Source: JAFTYR01 sp964571375
GTDB taxonomy: Bacteria > Pseudomonadota > Gammaproteobacteria > Burkholderiales > Burkholderiaceae_F
Direction: 5' to 3'
Length of the DNA stretch: 37,320 nucleotides
Assembly: GCA_964571375.1 (NCBI GenBank)
Contig: CAZNBL010000010.1
Location: 1-37,320, forward strand
In this document: piece by piece, positions 25,419 to 33,323 of the stretch
Layout: the number at the start of each line of letters is the position of its first letter
Position numbering within the stretch: the first letter of the stretch is position 1
Position numbers and translations under genes: made by a program
The notes under the pieces: generated by a model
The model's input: only the letters and a program-made list of their open reading frames with translations
Told to the model about the DNA's origin: nothing
Databases searched by the model: none

Positions 25419-26420
25419 ATGCAATTTGTAGTTACCGGAGCTGCCGGCTTAATCGGTGCAAACATCGTCAAGGGCCTCAACGAAAGAGGTGAAACAGACA
25501 TTATTGCGGTCGACAACCTGTCCCGCTCCGAGAAGTTCGTCAACCTCTCTGCCAACCAGATCAGCGACTACTTCGACAAGAACAACTTCCTCGAACTCGT
25601 TAAGAGCAGAAAGATTGCCAAACCGGCAGCAGTCTTCCATCAGGGTGCATGTTCCGACACAATGGAACAGGACGGCCATTACATGATGGAAAACAACTAC
25701 CGCTACACCCTCGAACTCTTCCGCTGGTGTCAGGAAGAACGCATTCCGTTCTTCTATGCTTCTTCTGCCGCCACATACGGCGCCTCTACAGTCTTCAAGG
25801 AAGATCTGCAGTACGAAGGTCCGCTCAACGTTTACGGCTACTCCAAATTCCTCTTCGATCAGGTCCTGCGTCGCGAAATGCAGTACGGTCTGAGAGCACC
25901 GGCCGTCGGCCTTCGCTACTTCAATGTCTACGGACCGATGGAACAGCACAAGGGCCGCATGGCTTCCGTAGCCTTCCACCAGTTCCACGAATTCCGCAGA
26001 GACGGCAAGGTCAAACTCTTCGAAGGCTGCCTCGGCTATGCCAACGGTGCTCAGAAGCGTGACTTCGTTTACGTCGAAGACGTTGTCGCCGTTAACCTGC
26101 ACTTCATGGATAAGCCCGTTTCCGGCATCTACAACTGCGGTACCGGCCGAGCCCAGGAATTCAACGACGTTTCTCTTACTGTCGTCAACACACTTCGCGA
26201 AGCCAACGGCGAAACAGCCCTCACGCTCGAAGAGGCAGTTGCTGCAGGCAAGATCGAATACATTCCCTTCCCGCAGTCTTTGGTCGGCAAGTATCAGGCT
26301 TTCACACAGGCCGACCTGACCAATCTGCGCGCCGCCGGCTGCGACGTTCAGTTCAAGACCGTTCAGGAAGGTACTCGAGACTACATGCTCAAGCTCCTGA
26401 AGCGTTATGGCGATCAGTAA
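25419..26420 (+). CDS. hldD: ADP-L-glycero-D-manno-heptose 6-epimerase
   Basis: HldD converts ADP-D,D-heptose to ADP-L,D-heptose, the donor used by WaaC. The 333-residue SDR protein has the NAD(P)-binding VTGAAGLIGANIV (about 5-17), the catalytic Y139-x3-K143 in NVYGYSKFLFDQ, and the RYFNVYGPMEQHKGRMASV segment specific for this epimerase group. A clear AAAGGA site lies five bases before the ATG. The last 14 bases overlap gmhB. Confidence 0.96.
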   Translation: MQFVVTGAAGLIGANIVKGLNERGETDIIAVDNLSRSEKFVNLSANQISDYFDKNNFLELVKSRKIAKPAAVFHQGACSDTMEQDGHYMMENNYRYTLELFRWCQEERIPFFYASSAATYGASTVFKEDLQYEGPLNVYGYSKFLFDQVLRREMQYGLRAPAVGLRYFNVYGPMEQHKGRMASVAFHQFHEFRRDGKVKLFEGCLGYANGAQKRDFVYVEDVVAVNLHFMDKPVSGIYNCGTGRAQEFNDVSLTVVNTLREANGETALTLEEAVAAGKIEYIPFPQSLVGKYQAFTQADLTNLRAAGCDVQFKTVQEGTRDYMLKLLKRYGDQ

Positions 26421-26991
26421 GCTGCTGTTTCATACCGCCTTCGACACACCTCAGAAGGCGGTATTTTTAGACCGTGACGGCGTAATCAACATGGATTACG
26501 CCTACGTTCATCTGAAAAGTGAATTTGATTTTGTAGAGGGCGCTCTCGAAGGCGCCCGTGCTTTTGCAGAAAAGGGCTACAAAATCGTCATCATCACCAA
26601 TCAGAGCGGTATCGGACGCGGCAAGTACACCGAACATGAGTTCGCAGAACTTTCCTTTTGGCTTGCCGGCCGCTTCGATCATGCCGGCGCTCCCCTGAGC
26701 GGCATCTACTTCTGCCCGCACCATCCGAAGCAGGCTGTCGAAAAATATCTTCTGGAATGCTGCTGCCGCAAACCCAAACCGGGCATGATTCTGGCCGCAG
26801 CCGAAGATCTCAACATCGATCTGTCCGAAAGCATCTTTATCGGCGACAAAGCCTCCGATATGAAGGCAGCTGCCGCAGCCGGCATCGGCCGCCGCATCTT
26901 AGTATGCAGTGACGGTTGCCGAGAACTCGACAACAGCGATGACTGTACGGATACCGCCCGCAACCTCTTTGAAGCCAGTGTGAATTTATGA
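26407..26991 (+). CDS. gmhB: D-glycero-beta-D-manno-heptose 1,7-bisphosphate 7-phosphatase
   Basis: GmhB removes the 7-phosphate from heptose 1,7-bisphosphate. The 194-residue HAD phosphatase has FLDRDGVIN (nucleophile D22, D24), ITNQSGIGRG, the zinc-type cysteine/histidine segment FCPHHP with ECCCRKPKPGM, and FIGDKASDMKAA. It overlaps hldD by 14 bases and hldC by four (ATGA), so the operon is tightly coupled. In several Burkholderiales gmhB is instead found between glyS and plsC; here that place is empty, so the gene seems to have moved. Confidence 0.94.
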   Translation: MAISKLLFHTAFDTPQKAVFLDRDGVINMDYAYVHLKSEFDFVEGALEGARAFAEKGYKIVIITNQSGIGRGKYTEHEFAELSFWLAGRFDHAGAPLSGIYFCPHHPKQAVEKYLLECCCRKPKPGMILAAAEDLNIDLSESIFIGDKASDMKAAAAAGIGRRILVCSDGCRELDNSDDCTDTARNLFEASVNL

Positions 26992-27485
26992 GTACATCCT
27001 TTCCTGCTCCCGACTTCGAAAAGAAGATCGTTGCTTTCGACAAGCTCGAAGAAGCCGTTGCAAAGCTCCCTCACCCGGTTGTACTGACCAACGGTGTGTT
27101 CGACATCCTGCACCGCGGTCACGTGACATACCTTGCGCAGGCAGCCTCTCTCGGCAAAAGCCTTGTCGTAGCCGTCAACAGCGACAAATCCGTCAAGATG
27201 CTCGGTAAGGGCGACGACCGCCCCATTAACTGCGAAACCGACCGCGCCGCCGTCCTTGCCTCCCTTGAAAGCGTCGCCTGCGTGGTGGTTTTTGAAGATA
27301 AGGTTCCGCTTGCCGTCGTTGAAAAAGTCCGCCCCGACATCTATGTCAAAGGCGGTGACTACAAGATCAGCGATCTGCCTGAAGCCAAGATCGTTCACAG
27401 CTACGGCGGTGAAGTCGTCACGATTACCTTCGATCACCAAAGAAGTACGTCGGACGTCATCAAGAAAATCCGCAATGCCGGCTGA
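26988..27485 (+). CDS. hldC: D-glycero-beta-D-manno-heptose 1-phosphate adenylyltransferase
   Basis: HldC (RfaE2) joins AMP from ATP to heptose 1-phosphate. The 165-residue nucleotidyltransferase has the phosphopantetheine-adenylyltransferase-like FDILHRGHVTYL (H42, H45), the RPINCETDRAAVLASL segment and the C-terminal FDHQRSTSDVIKKI, corresponding to the ISTTK-type loop. It overlaps the gmhB stop by four bases. With hldA, hldD and gmhB this gives every step from sedoheptulose-derived heptose 7-phosphate to ADP-L,D-heptose; the isomerase GmhA is not in the window. Confidence 0.95.
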   Translation: MSTSFPAPDFEKKIVAFDKLEEAVAKLPHPVVLTNGVFDILHRGHVTYLAQAASLGKSLVVAVNSDKSVKMLGKGDDRPINCETDRAAVLASLESVACVVVFEDKVPLAVVEKVRPDIYVKGGDYKISDLPEAKIVHSYGGEVVTITFDHQRSTSDVIKKIRNAG

Positions 27486-27502
27486 TCGGCCTTGAATGTT
27501 TC

Positions 27503-27542
27503 AGAAATAGGGGTGCATCAATGTTGCACCCCTATTTCTTTT
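27503..27542 (+). terminator. Strong terminator of the hld operon, shared with the convergent gene
   Basis: A 15-bp perfect stem (27503-27517 with 27525-27539) with a 7-base loop is followed by a TTTCTTTT tract on the plus strand, 17 bases after hldC. The loop contains the stop codon (27518-27520) of the convergent HdeD-like gene. Confidence 0.9.
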
Positions 27543-28189
27543 CCGATGCCGCTATCGGAGCCGCTATTGACATCTGACGATCCTGTTCCTTTGCTCTTTA
27601 CACAGCGTCTCACTTCAAATCCGACCATGAGTGCTGCCCACCCGTCGAAAATCAGTTCGATTGCCGCAAAGAGCCCGAGCATATACGGTGCGCTCTTGTA
27701 CCAACCCCACAAAATACATCCGCCGAGAGCCATTGAAACCAAAGCAGAAAAGAGCATCAGTCCCCATCCGGAAGCATCCGTATTGGCAAGCGAAAGCCAA
27801 AGTTTTACAAGCCCGATAGAAATGAAATAACAGGCAATAAACAGCGTCAGAGCTTCTGTTCCGACCACAGGATGCATCATCATCAAAACACCGGCAGCAG
27901 CTGTCAGCAACGATCCAAGAACTGATGCAGTCTTCCCGGCCCAACCTTTGACCTTGTAGAAGAGAGCGAGTCCGGTAGCACCTCCTGCAAGCATCATCGC
28001 ACCGACAAAGATCGTCACTCCGATTGAAAACGCCGCCGGCATTACAAGCGCCACCGTCCCGAGAACCAGACAGAAAATCCCCCAGCCGATCATTACTTCG
28101 TAGTGTTTTCCGAGCGGCAGTATCAGATCCCGTACAACACGGTTCGGCCCCTGACATTCATTAAGATTATTGTTCTTCAGGTCTGTCAT
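27518..28189 (-). CDS. HdeD-like (DUF308) integral membrane protein
   Basis: The 223-residue protein has about six hydrophobic segments between residues 33 and 195, with short loops. A hydrophilic N-terminus and a Ser/Gly-rich charged tail (GTGSSDVNSGSDSG) flank them. The pattern and the repeated Gly/Ala-rich helices fit the HdeD family, linked in E. coli to acid resistance; its molecular role is unknown. It stands alone between the hld terminator and the galU terminator. No biochemical function is claimed here. Confidence 0.7.
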   Translation of the reverse strand: MTDLKNNNLNECQGPNRVVRDLILPLGKHYEVMIGWGIFCLVLGTVALVMPAAFSIGVTIFVGAMMLAGGATGLALFYKVKGWAGKTASVLGSLLTAAAGVLMMMHPVVGTEALTLFIACYFISIGLVKLWLSLANTDASGWGLMLFSALVSMALGGCILWGWYKSAPYMLGLFAAIELIFDGWAALMVGFEVRRCVKSKGTGSSDVNSGSDSGIGKEIGVQH

Positions 28190-28270
28190 GATGTGCTTCT
28201 CCCAAAAATAACAACTTCATCATGAGCCTTCCCGAAAATGCAGAATTGTTTCCCGCACCGATATGAGGAC

Positions 28271-28303
28271 AAAAAAAATGGAAGGCTGATGCCTTCCATT
28301 TTT
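28271..28303 (-). terminator. Rho-independent terminator of galU
   Basis: A 13-bp stem (28274-28286 with 28291-28303) with a TGAT loop is followed on the minus strand by a run of eight T residues (28271-28278, partly paired). It begins 17 bases after the galU stop. Confidence 0.9.
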
Positions 28304-28319
28304 CAATCAACCGTATCGG

Positions 28320-29159
28320 TTAGATTTCATAGCCTTCTTTGCGGGCGTAGTGCACGGTAGCCTGCAGGAAGCCCTGCTTGGAACCGCAGTCAAAGCGCTT
28401 GCCTTCATAGCGGCAGGAGAAGGTCGGATGCTTACGGCTGATACCGCGTGCAATCGCATCGGTCAGCTGAATTTCGCCGCCGGCACCGCGATCGATATTG
28501 CGCAGATCATCGAAGATGGACGGCTCGAGCACATAGCGGCCGATCACAGCCTGAGTGGACGGAGCTACATCGGGCTTCGGCTTTTCTACGATAGATTCAA
28601 TACGTGCGGTCGCAAGCGACTCATCGTTTACTTCAACGATGCCGTACTTGTCGGTTTCTTCGCGCGGTACTGTCTGAACGGCCAGAACGTTGCCGCCGCC
28701 CTGCTGTTCGCGGGCATCGGCAAGCTGCTTAACGACCGGAGTCTGTGCATCGACCAAGTCGTCGGCCAGAATCACGGCAAACGGTTCGTCACCGACCACC
28801 GGTTCTGCACAGAGAACAGCGTGACCGAGACCGAGCGGCTGCGGCTGACGAATGAAGATGAAGTTCAGACCGGCAGGTACAACGTCCTGCAGGATGGCAA
28901 GCAATGCATCCTTGCCCTTGCTCTTAAGATCAGCTTCGAGTTCCGGAGAGCTGTCGAAATGATCTTCGATCGCTCTCTTGTGGCGGCCGGTAATAAAGAT
29001 CATGTCGGTGATGCCTGCTGCTGCGGCTTCTTCAACGGCATACTGAATCAGGGGCTTATCGACAACCGGAAGCATTTCCTTCGGCATAGCCTTGGTTGCA
29101 GGCAGAAAACGGGTACCTAAACCGGCTACCGGAAAAACGGCTTTTCTTACAGGTTTCAT
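28320..29159 (-). CDS. galU: UTP-glucose-1-phosphate uridylyltransferase
   Basis: GalU makes UDP-glucose for LPS core and other glycans. The 279-residue product has the nucleotidyltransferase start VFPVAGLGTRFLPATKAMPKEMLPV (R17, K23 region), the DKPLIQYAVEEA segment, FAVILADDLV and the KFGIVEV-like DKYGIVEV motif. The frame extends upstream to a TTG at 29237, but homology starts at the ATG at 29159. A strong GAGGAGG sequence stands at 29212-29218, too far away to serve that ATG and with no suitable start in frame, so the 5' end is slightly uncertain. A TATGAT box (29222-29227) may be the promoter -10. Confidence 0.94.
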   Translation of the reverse strand: MKPVRKAVFPVAGLGTRFLPATKAMPKEMLPVVDKPLIQYAVEEAAAAGITDMIFITGRHKRAIEDHFDSSPELEADLKSKGKDALLAILQDVVPAGLNFIFIRQPQPLGLGHAVLCAEPVVGDEPFAVILADDLVDAQTPVVKQLADAREQQGGGNVLAVQTVPREETDKYGIVEVNDESLATARIESIVEKPKPDVAPSTQAVIGRYVLEPSIFDDLRNIDRGAGGEIQLTDAIARGISRKHPTFSCRYEGKRFDCGSKQGFLQATVHYARKEGYEI

Positions 29160-29287
29160 AGACGAACTGCCGGGAGTATTCGGACCGAACCGAGTACCTG
29201 ACGGACAGTTTCCTCCTCTCTCATCATAGTTAAACAACAGCCGACCCCCGGTGCGTACCGAATTTCGGATGCACCAAAAAAACGTCG

Positions 29288-29337
29288 GTTTTTTTATAGG
29301 AGATAATATGCTTTTAGGGCAAATTAACTCATTTTGA
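29288..29337 (+). promoter_or_regulatory. Possible leader peptide or promoter before apaH copy 2
   Basis: An AGGAGA ribosome-binding site (29298-29303) precedes an ATG at 29308 by four bases. It opens a nine-codon frame (MLLGQINSF) that ends at 29337, 15 bases before the apaH ATG, which itself has no good ribosome-binding site. The same stretch contains GATAAT (29302-29307), which could instead be a -10 box. Which reading is right cannot be decided from sequence alone. Confidence 0.3.
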
Positions 29338-29352
29338 GTGACATTTTAACGA

Positions 29353-30156
29353 ATGCGAGCTGATAACGTCTATGCGGTAGGAGACATCCACGGCTGTTTA
29401 AAGAGCCTTGAGGCACTGATTGCACAACTGCCTGAAGATGCACGCATCATCTTCCTCGGCGATGCAATCAACCGAGGCTCACACTCCCTGGAATGCCTGC
29501 GTTTTATCCGCAACCTCGGAGAACGAGCCACCTACATCCTCGGCAATCACGAAATGCACCTGCTTGCTGTCGCGGCGGGCACCCGCACCTTTTCCGAAAA
29601 AGACACGCTGCAAGAAATTTTAGATGCCGATGATGCCGATGAGCTCATCGAATGGTTAAGACACCTTCCGCTTGCATACACGACACACAACACCCTCTTT
29701 GTTCATGCCGGCGTTCATCCGTCCTGGGATCTCGCCAAAACACTCGCATGCGCAAAAGAAGTTGAAGATGCCATGCATCGCGACGACTGGAAAACAACCA
29801 TTTTCCACATTTTCGGCAATACACCGCCCTGGTCCGAAGAGCTGACCGGATATCCGAGACTTCGGGCTATCCTCAACATTCTTGCCCGCACAAGATTTCT
29901 TCATGCCGACGGAAGTATTGATCTCAAATGCAGCAATCCGCCCGATCAGGGCGATCCCGGACTGATCCCCTGGTTCGACTACCCGGGAAGAAAAACCGCA
30001 GACATTCGTGTTGTCTGCGGTCATTGGTCTGCATGCGGTTTGCTCAACCGGAACAATCTGCTGACACTCGACACCGGGTGCTGCTGGGGGCAGAAACTGA
30101 CTGCCGCCCGTATCCCCGACATCAAGTTCTATCAGACCGACGGTTGCCGAACTTAA
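29353..30156 (+). CDS. apaH: ApaH-family bis(5'-nucleosyl)-tetraphosphatase, copy 2 (canonical motifs)
   Basis: The 267-residue metallophosphatase has GDIHG (10-14), GDAINRG, GNHE (64-67), the typical HAGVHPSWD (118-126), CGHWSACG and LDTGCCWG. All signature positions fit E. coli ApaH better than copy 1 at 18630-19442 does. The two align along their whole length, sharing for instance GCLKSL, DTLQEIL/DTIDQIL, PLIPWF-type and YPGRKTAD segments, so they are paralogues. It is divergent from galU. Its stop overlaps that of the convergent acyltransferase gene (shared TTAA at 30153-30156). Confidence 0.93.
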   Translation: MRADNVYAVGDIHGCLKSLEALIAQLPEDARIIFLGDAINRGSHSLECLRFIRNLGERATYILGNHEMHLLAVAAGTRTFSEKDTLQEILDADDADELIEWLRHLPLAYTTHNTLFVHAGVHPSWDLAKTLACAKEVEDAMHRDDWKTTIFHIFGNTPPWSEELTGYPRLRAILNILARTRFLHADGSIDLKCSNPPDQGDPGLIPWFDYPGRKTADIRVVCGHWSACGLLNRNNLLTLDTGCCWGQKLTAARIPDIKFYQTDGCRT

Positions 30157-30992
30157 TTTTTATCGCGTGAAATGGCGGCCTGCAATGCTTTCTCGGCTTC
30201 CGGATCAAACTCTTTGAATTCACTTCCCCAGAGTTCGCGCAGCTTTTCACGCATACGTTTTTCGCAAAGTTCTCCGATTTCCCTGCGCTCCATCCCTTCC
30301 GTTTCGATCGCCTCCAGAGCGTAAACGGTTACGCAGGGATTCCTGAGCGTCACGGTATCCCAAAGAGCTCGTGCCAAAGGAACATTGCCAGCGAACGCCA
30401 TACGTGTGGTCGGCTTCCCGTCCGCACTGTAGAAGAGCACTACCGGTAAAACGGTCGACCCTAAGGATGCTGCCGGCGCCATCAGATTCGACTTCAGGCG
30501 AAGCAATTCATTGCCGTAGGTTGTCGTACCTTCTGCAAAGACAGAAACTGTCTCTCCGCGCGCAAGAGCCTCGGAAATATCACTGTTGATTTTGACAATG
30601 GAACTTCTTCTGCCGCGCTCGATGAAGAGCGTACCGATTCCCCGGGCAATGACACCGAAGAACGGCCAGTTTGCGATGTCGGCCTTCGCAACAAAACAGC
30701 CGGGAATCGCAGCATCAAGCGAAAACACATCCAACCACGAAACGTGATTGGAGATCACTGTCACGCCTTTTCCTTCACTTAAGCCCGTCTCGAAAAACGA
30801 GTCGGCAAAACCTTTGCCGACAAAAGTAAAAGAGACACCAGCCATCTCGAGAATGCGGCGGCTGTGGTAACGAATCAGTCGGCCGCGGGTTGGTCTGTCA
30901 GCCTGCGGAAACTTGATACGAACAACGAAAATACACAGCAGGATGTAAAAAAGCACCCTGACGAAACGCCAAACTCCGACCATAGAACTCAT
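30153..30992 (-). CDS. Lysophospholipid acyltransferase family protein (PlsC-like, second copy)
   Basis: The 279-residue protein has an N-terminal transmembrane segment (about 9-27), acyltransferase motif I NHVSWLD (H83, D88) and motif III FAEGTTTYG (152-160). It thus has the canonical HX4D, unlike PlsC at 9097. The family includes glycerophospholipid and ornithine-lipid acyltransferases; substrate cannot be decided. The frame is open to a TTG at 31055, but the ATG at 30992 has AGGA eight bases upstream and is preferred; it leaves 25 bases after ruvX. Probably co-transcribed with yqgE and ruvX. Its stop overlaps that of apaH copy 2. Confidence 0.85.
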   Translation of the reverse strand: MSSMVGVWRFVRVLFYILLCIFVVRIKFPQADRPTRGRLIRYHSRRILEMAGVSFTFVGKGFADSFFETGLSEGKGVTVISNHVSWLDVFSLDAAIPGCFVAKADIANWPFFGVIARGIGTLFIERGRRSSIVKINSDISEALARGETVSVFAEGTTTYGNELLRLKSNLMAPAASLGSTVLPVVLFYSADGKPTTRMAFAGNVPLARALWDTVTLRNPCVTVYALEAIETEGMERREIGELCEKRMREKLRELWGSEFKEFDPEAEKALQAAISRDKN

Positions 30993-31017
30993 CTTCTGTG
31001 TCCTGTCTTCTCTGCGC

Positions 31018-31461
31018 TCAGAGGGCGCTTCCTCTTTGGATTTTTGCTTTTTCAAACCACTGCTGAAGAATCACGCTTGCCGCTTCATCGTCAATGTAGT
31101 CATCGTTGCCGTATTCGCTTTCCGCGTCGACCGAAGAGAATCTCTCATCTTCAAAGAAAACCGGCAGACCGTAACGGCCTTCTACCTGACGGCCGAACTT
31201 GCGACAGACCTCGGTCATAGAGTTCGGGGCACCGTCCGGATGAAACGGTACGCCGACAACTACAGCATCAGGTTCCCAATTTTTAATAATCGAAGCCAAC
31301 TGCTGCCACTTTTGATCATTGGTTGTCCAATGAATGATCTGCAAAGGTCTTGCCTCGGAAACCAGCAGGTTGCCGAGCGCAACACCGATACGCTTGAGAC
31401 CGTAGTCCAAACCGAGAATAACGGCCTCGGAGCCGAGTTTTTCAATATTTGCTTCAGGCAT
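31018..31461 (-). CDS. ruvX: Putative pre-16S rRNA nuclease / Holliday junction resolvase-like RuvX (YqgF)
   Basis: The 147-residue RNase H-fold protein has ILGLDYGLKRIGVALG (catalytic D19), VVGVPFHPDG, the FEDERFSSVDAE motif and the C-terminal YIDDEAASVILQQW. This family matures the 5' end of 16S rRNA in E. coli and has also been called a resolvase. The frame extends upstream to 31827, but that part is a shadow of yqgE. The ATG at 31461 follows GGAGG by 11 bases and overlaps the yqgE stop by 8. The yqgE-ruvX pair is conserved in proteobacteria. Confidence 0.92.
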   Translation of the reverse strand: MPEANIEKLGSEAVILGLDYGLKRIGVALGNLLVSEARPLQIIHWTTNDQKWQQLASIIKNWEPDAVVVGVPFHPDGAPNSMTEVCRKFGRQVEGRYGLPVFFEDERFSSVDAESEYGNDDYIDDEAASVILQQWFEKAKIQRGSAL

Positions 31462-32005
31462 GACCGACATTGCCTCCGGTAGATTTAAAAATGAGCGGAT
31501 CAAGTCCGAGAGAGCGCAGAGCTTCATCGTATTTCTGATCTGCCGGTGTATCGAACAACAGCTTGTACGACGACTTTCCGACCAACCAAGCATCATTTGC
31601 AATCTCAGCTTCGAGCTGACCGGGATCCCATCCCGAATAGCCGACGCAGGCAAGGTATTTACGGGGACCGACACCCTCGGAAACCGCCTGCAGCACATCG
31701 GTCGACAGTGTGTAACTGACGTATCTGTCCGCAGTACGGGTAATATCCCAAGTCTGCTCCGACGTATGTAAAACAATCCCCTGCTCGGACTGAACCGGAC
31801 CGCCCCAATAAACCGGAGGATCTTCAAAAACAGGTTGGTAGTCGAACTTTTCCAAAATTCGGTTCAACGGCATATCGAGCGGACGGTTGATCACCAGTCC
31901 GCTGACACCCTTGTCATCCTGGTTGATGATGTAAACCACGGTACCGGCAAAGTTGGGATCTTCCAACTGCGGCATAGCGATAAGAATCTTGCCTGCAAAA
32001 TTCAC
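31454..32005 (-). CDS. yqgE: UPF0301 family protein YqgE (AlgH-like)
   Basis: The 183-residue protein matches the YqgE/AlgH family: FAGKILIAMPQLEDPNFAGTVVYI at the start (quoted in part), GVSGLVINRP, VYWGGPVQ and the ACVGYSGWDPGQLEAEI motif. Its molecular function is not established. A longer open frame exists to 32116, but the GTG at 32005 has a strong AAGGAG six bases upstream and gives the usual family length, so it is the likely start. It overlaps ruvX by 8 bases. Confidence 0.9.
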   Translation of the reverse strand: MNFAGKILIAMPQLEDPNFAGTVVYIINQDDKGVSGLVINRPLDMPLNRILEKFDYQPVFEDPPVYWGGPVQSEQGIVLHTSEQTWDITRTADRYVSYTLSTDVLQAVSEGVGPRKYLACVGYSGWDPGQLEAEIANDAWLVGKSSYKLLFDTPADQKYDEALRSLGLDPLIFKSTGGNVGHA

Positions 32006-32099
32006 AGCAAACTCCTTGTTTGTTTGAAGAGATTCTTGCATAAAAATTATGCACACGCTCTCTTCATTGCACGCAGTCTCTTCAGTGCGCAGAAACAGC

Positions 32100-32133
32100 A
32101 AAACCCCCGACAACATAAATCGTCAGGGGCTTT
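32100..32133 (-). terminator. Terminator downstream of the unrecognised gene
   Basis: A 12-bp stem with two wobble pairs (32100-32111 with 32122-32133) and a 10-base loop lies 23 bases after the stop of the 32157-33251 gene on the minus strand. It ends in four T residues that are also paired, so its strength is moderate. Confidence 0.65.
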
Positions 32134-32156
32134 GATACCGAAACAATGATTACGGA

Positions 32157-33251
32157 TTAACCTTCGCCGCCTTCGGCAGCGGCGGTAGCTTCCATAATCT
32201 GCTGAATCATGGAATCCGACATCTTTTCCAGTTCATCGATCTGGCTTTCGCAATCGAGAGAAAGCAGCTCGCCGAGCGGCTTCATCGGCAGGAACTGATA
32301 GATGGTTTCGATACCCTGATCTTCGTCTTCGATGCGCAGAGCTCTGGCGTCTTCACCGATATTGACCGGAACGATGATCGGGAGAGTTTCGCGGCGGTGC
32401 GGCGGCTCTGCCTTGGTCAGCACAGGAATCGGAGATTCTGCAAGGCGGGCAAGCATATCTTCGAGCTGGCCGAACGGAACCGAGATGCAAAGTGCCATAA
32501 CCGAACGGTCGAGGCGGATGCTGCGGATGCCGTTTTCTTCTTCGTACTTCGGAATTTCAAGCGGGAGCAGACCGGTTTCGCCGAGAGACTGTGTGAGTAC
32601 CTGAGCGACATCGGATGTCCATTCGGGAGCACGGCCGATTTCATAGTAAACACGCTGGTCAAGCAGGCATGCAGTTGCAAAGAAACCGTAGTCGATCGGA
32701 GAGATTCTGTCGAGATCCTCGAGAATCTTCTTGGCGTTACGGATGTTCTTGACCATAACCGGCAGAACGATAGTGTAGAAAACGCCGTCGGGCACACCGA
32801 AGTACAGAGACAGATCGGACGGAGTCTTGATCCAGCTGGTCTGATACTGCTTTTCAAAGTGAGCCTTTGCTTCTTCTTCCCATGCCGGCGGGAAGCTCTT
32901 GATGTAGAGACCGGCCAGTACATCGTTAAGCGGTGTGTCGGCGGGAGCGTCGCTCACAGAACCTTCAACGCCGTGCCATGTCTGAGAGACGGTATAGCGT
33001 TCGGTCTTGCGGTTCCAGGTAAGCAGAATACGGCTCTTTGTCTGCGGATTGGCCCATGCAGCGGACCAACCTTCGTCTGTCAGACGGAAAGCTTCTTCGT
33101 CGATAGCACCGAAAACCAGGTAATACGGCAGATCCTGCGGCTTGGTAACAGCGGCCGGAGAAAAGCCGAGCCAGTCAAAGCTGTGCTTTTCCGAAGGACG
33201 ATGATTTACCAGAGCGATCTGGAATGAACTTTCATTAATTGCTTCAGTCAT
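32157..33251 (-). CDS. Conserved-looking hypothetical protein, unrecognised
   Basis: I do not recognise this 364-residue protein. It has no signal peptide, no membrane segment and no catalytic motif I can name. It is acidic and rich in Trp, Tyr and Leu, with mixed alpha/beta character. Notable segments are YYLVFGAIDEEAF (about 43-55), WIKTPSDLSLYFGVPDGVFY (about 140-159), a strongly amphipathic C-terminal helix region (LGELLSLDCESQIDELEKM) and a low-complexity tail ending EGGEG. It is a real gene: AAGGA lies six bases before the ATG, codon use matches its neighbours, and a terminator of its own follows. A weak promoter (TAATAT at 33277-33282) may lie upstream. It stands alone between purL and yqgE, which gives no functional clue. 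Confidence 0.85.
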   Translation of the reverse strand: MTEAINESSFQIALVNHRPSEKHSFDWLGFSPAAVTKPQDLPYYLVFGAIDEEAFRLTDEGWSAAWANPQTKSRILLTWNRKTERYTVSQTWHGVEGSVSDAPADTPLNDVLAGLYIKSFPPAWEEEAKAHFEKQYQTSWIKTPSDLSLYFGVPDGVFYTIVLPVMVKNIRNAKKILEDLDRISPIDYGFFATACLLDQRVYYEIGRAPEWTSDVAQVLTQSLGETGLLPLEIPKYEEENGIRSIRLDRSVMALCISVPFGQLEDMLARLAESPIPVLTKAEPPHRRETLPIIVPVNIGEDARALRIEDEDQGIETIYQFLPMKPLGELLSLDCESQIDELEKMSDSMIQQIMEATAAAEGGEG

Positions 33252-33323
33252 AGTGTTTCCTTAACTCGTCAGCCGAATATTACCCGCGGACGAAGAAAAA
33301 TTGCAGTCCTGCCGTAGTTATCT

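Noticed and set aside
29160..29237. A 26-residue N-terminal extension of GalU from a TTG
   Set aside because: Homology to GalU begins at the ATG at 29159 and the extension covers the probable promoter region.
31462..31827. A long N-terminal extension of RuvX
   Set aside because: The extra frame overlaps yqgE in another register and has no likeness to RuvX; the family begins near the ATG at 31461.
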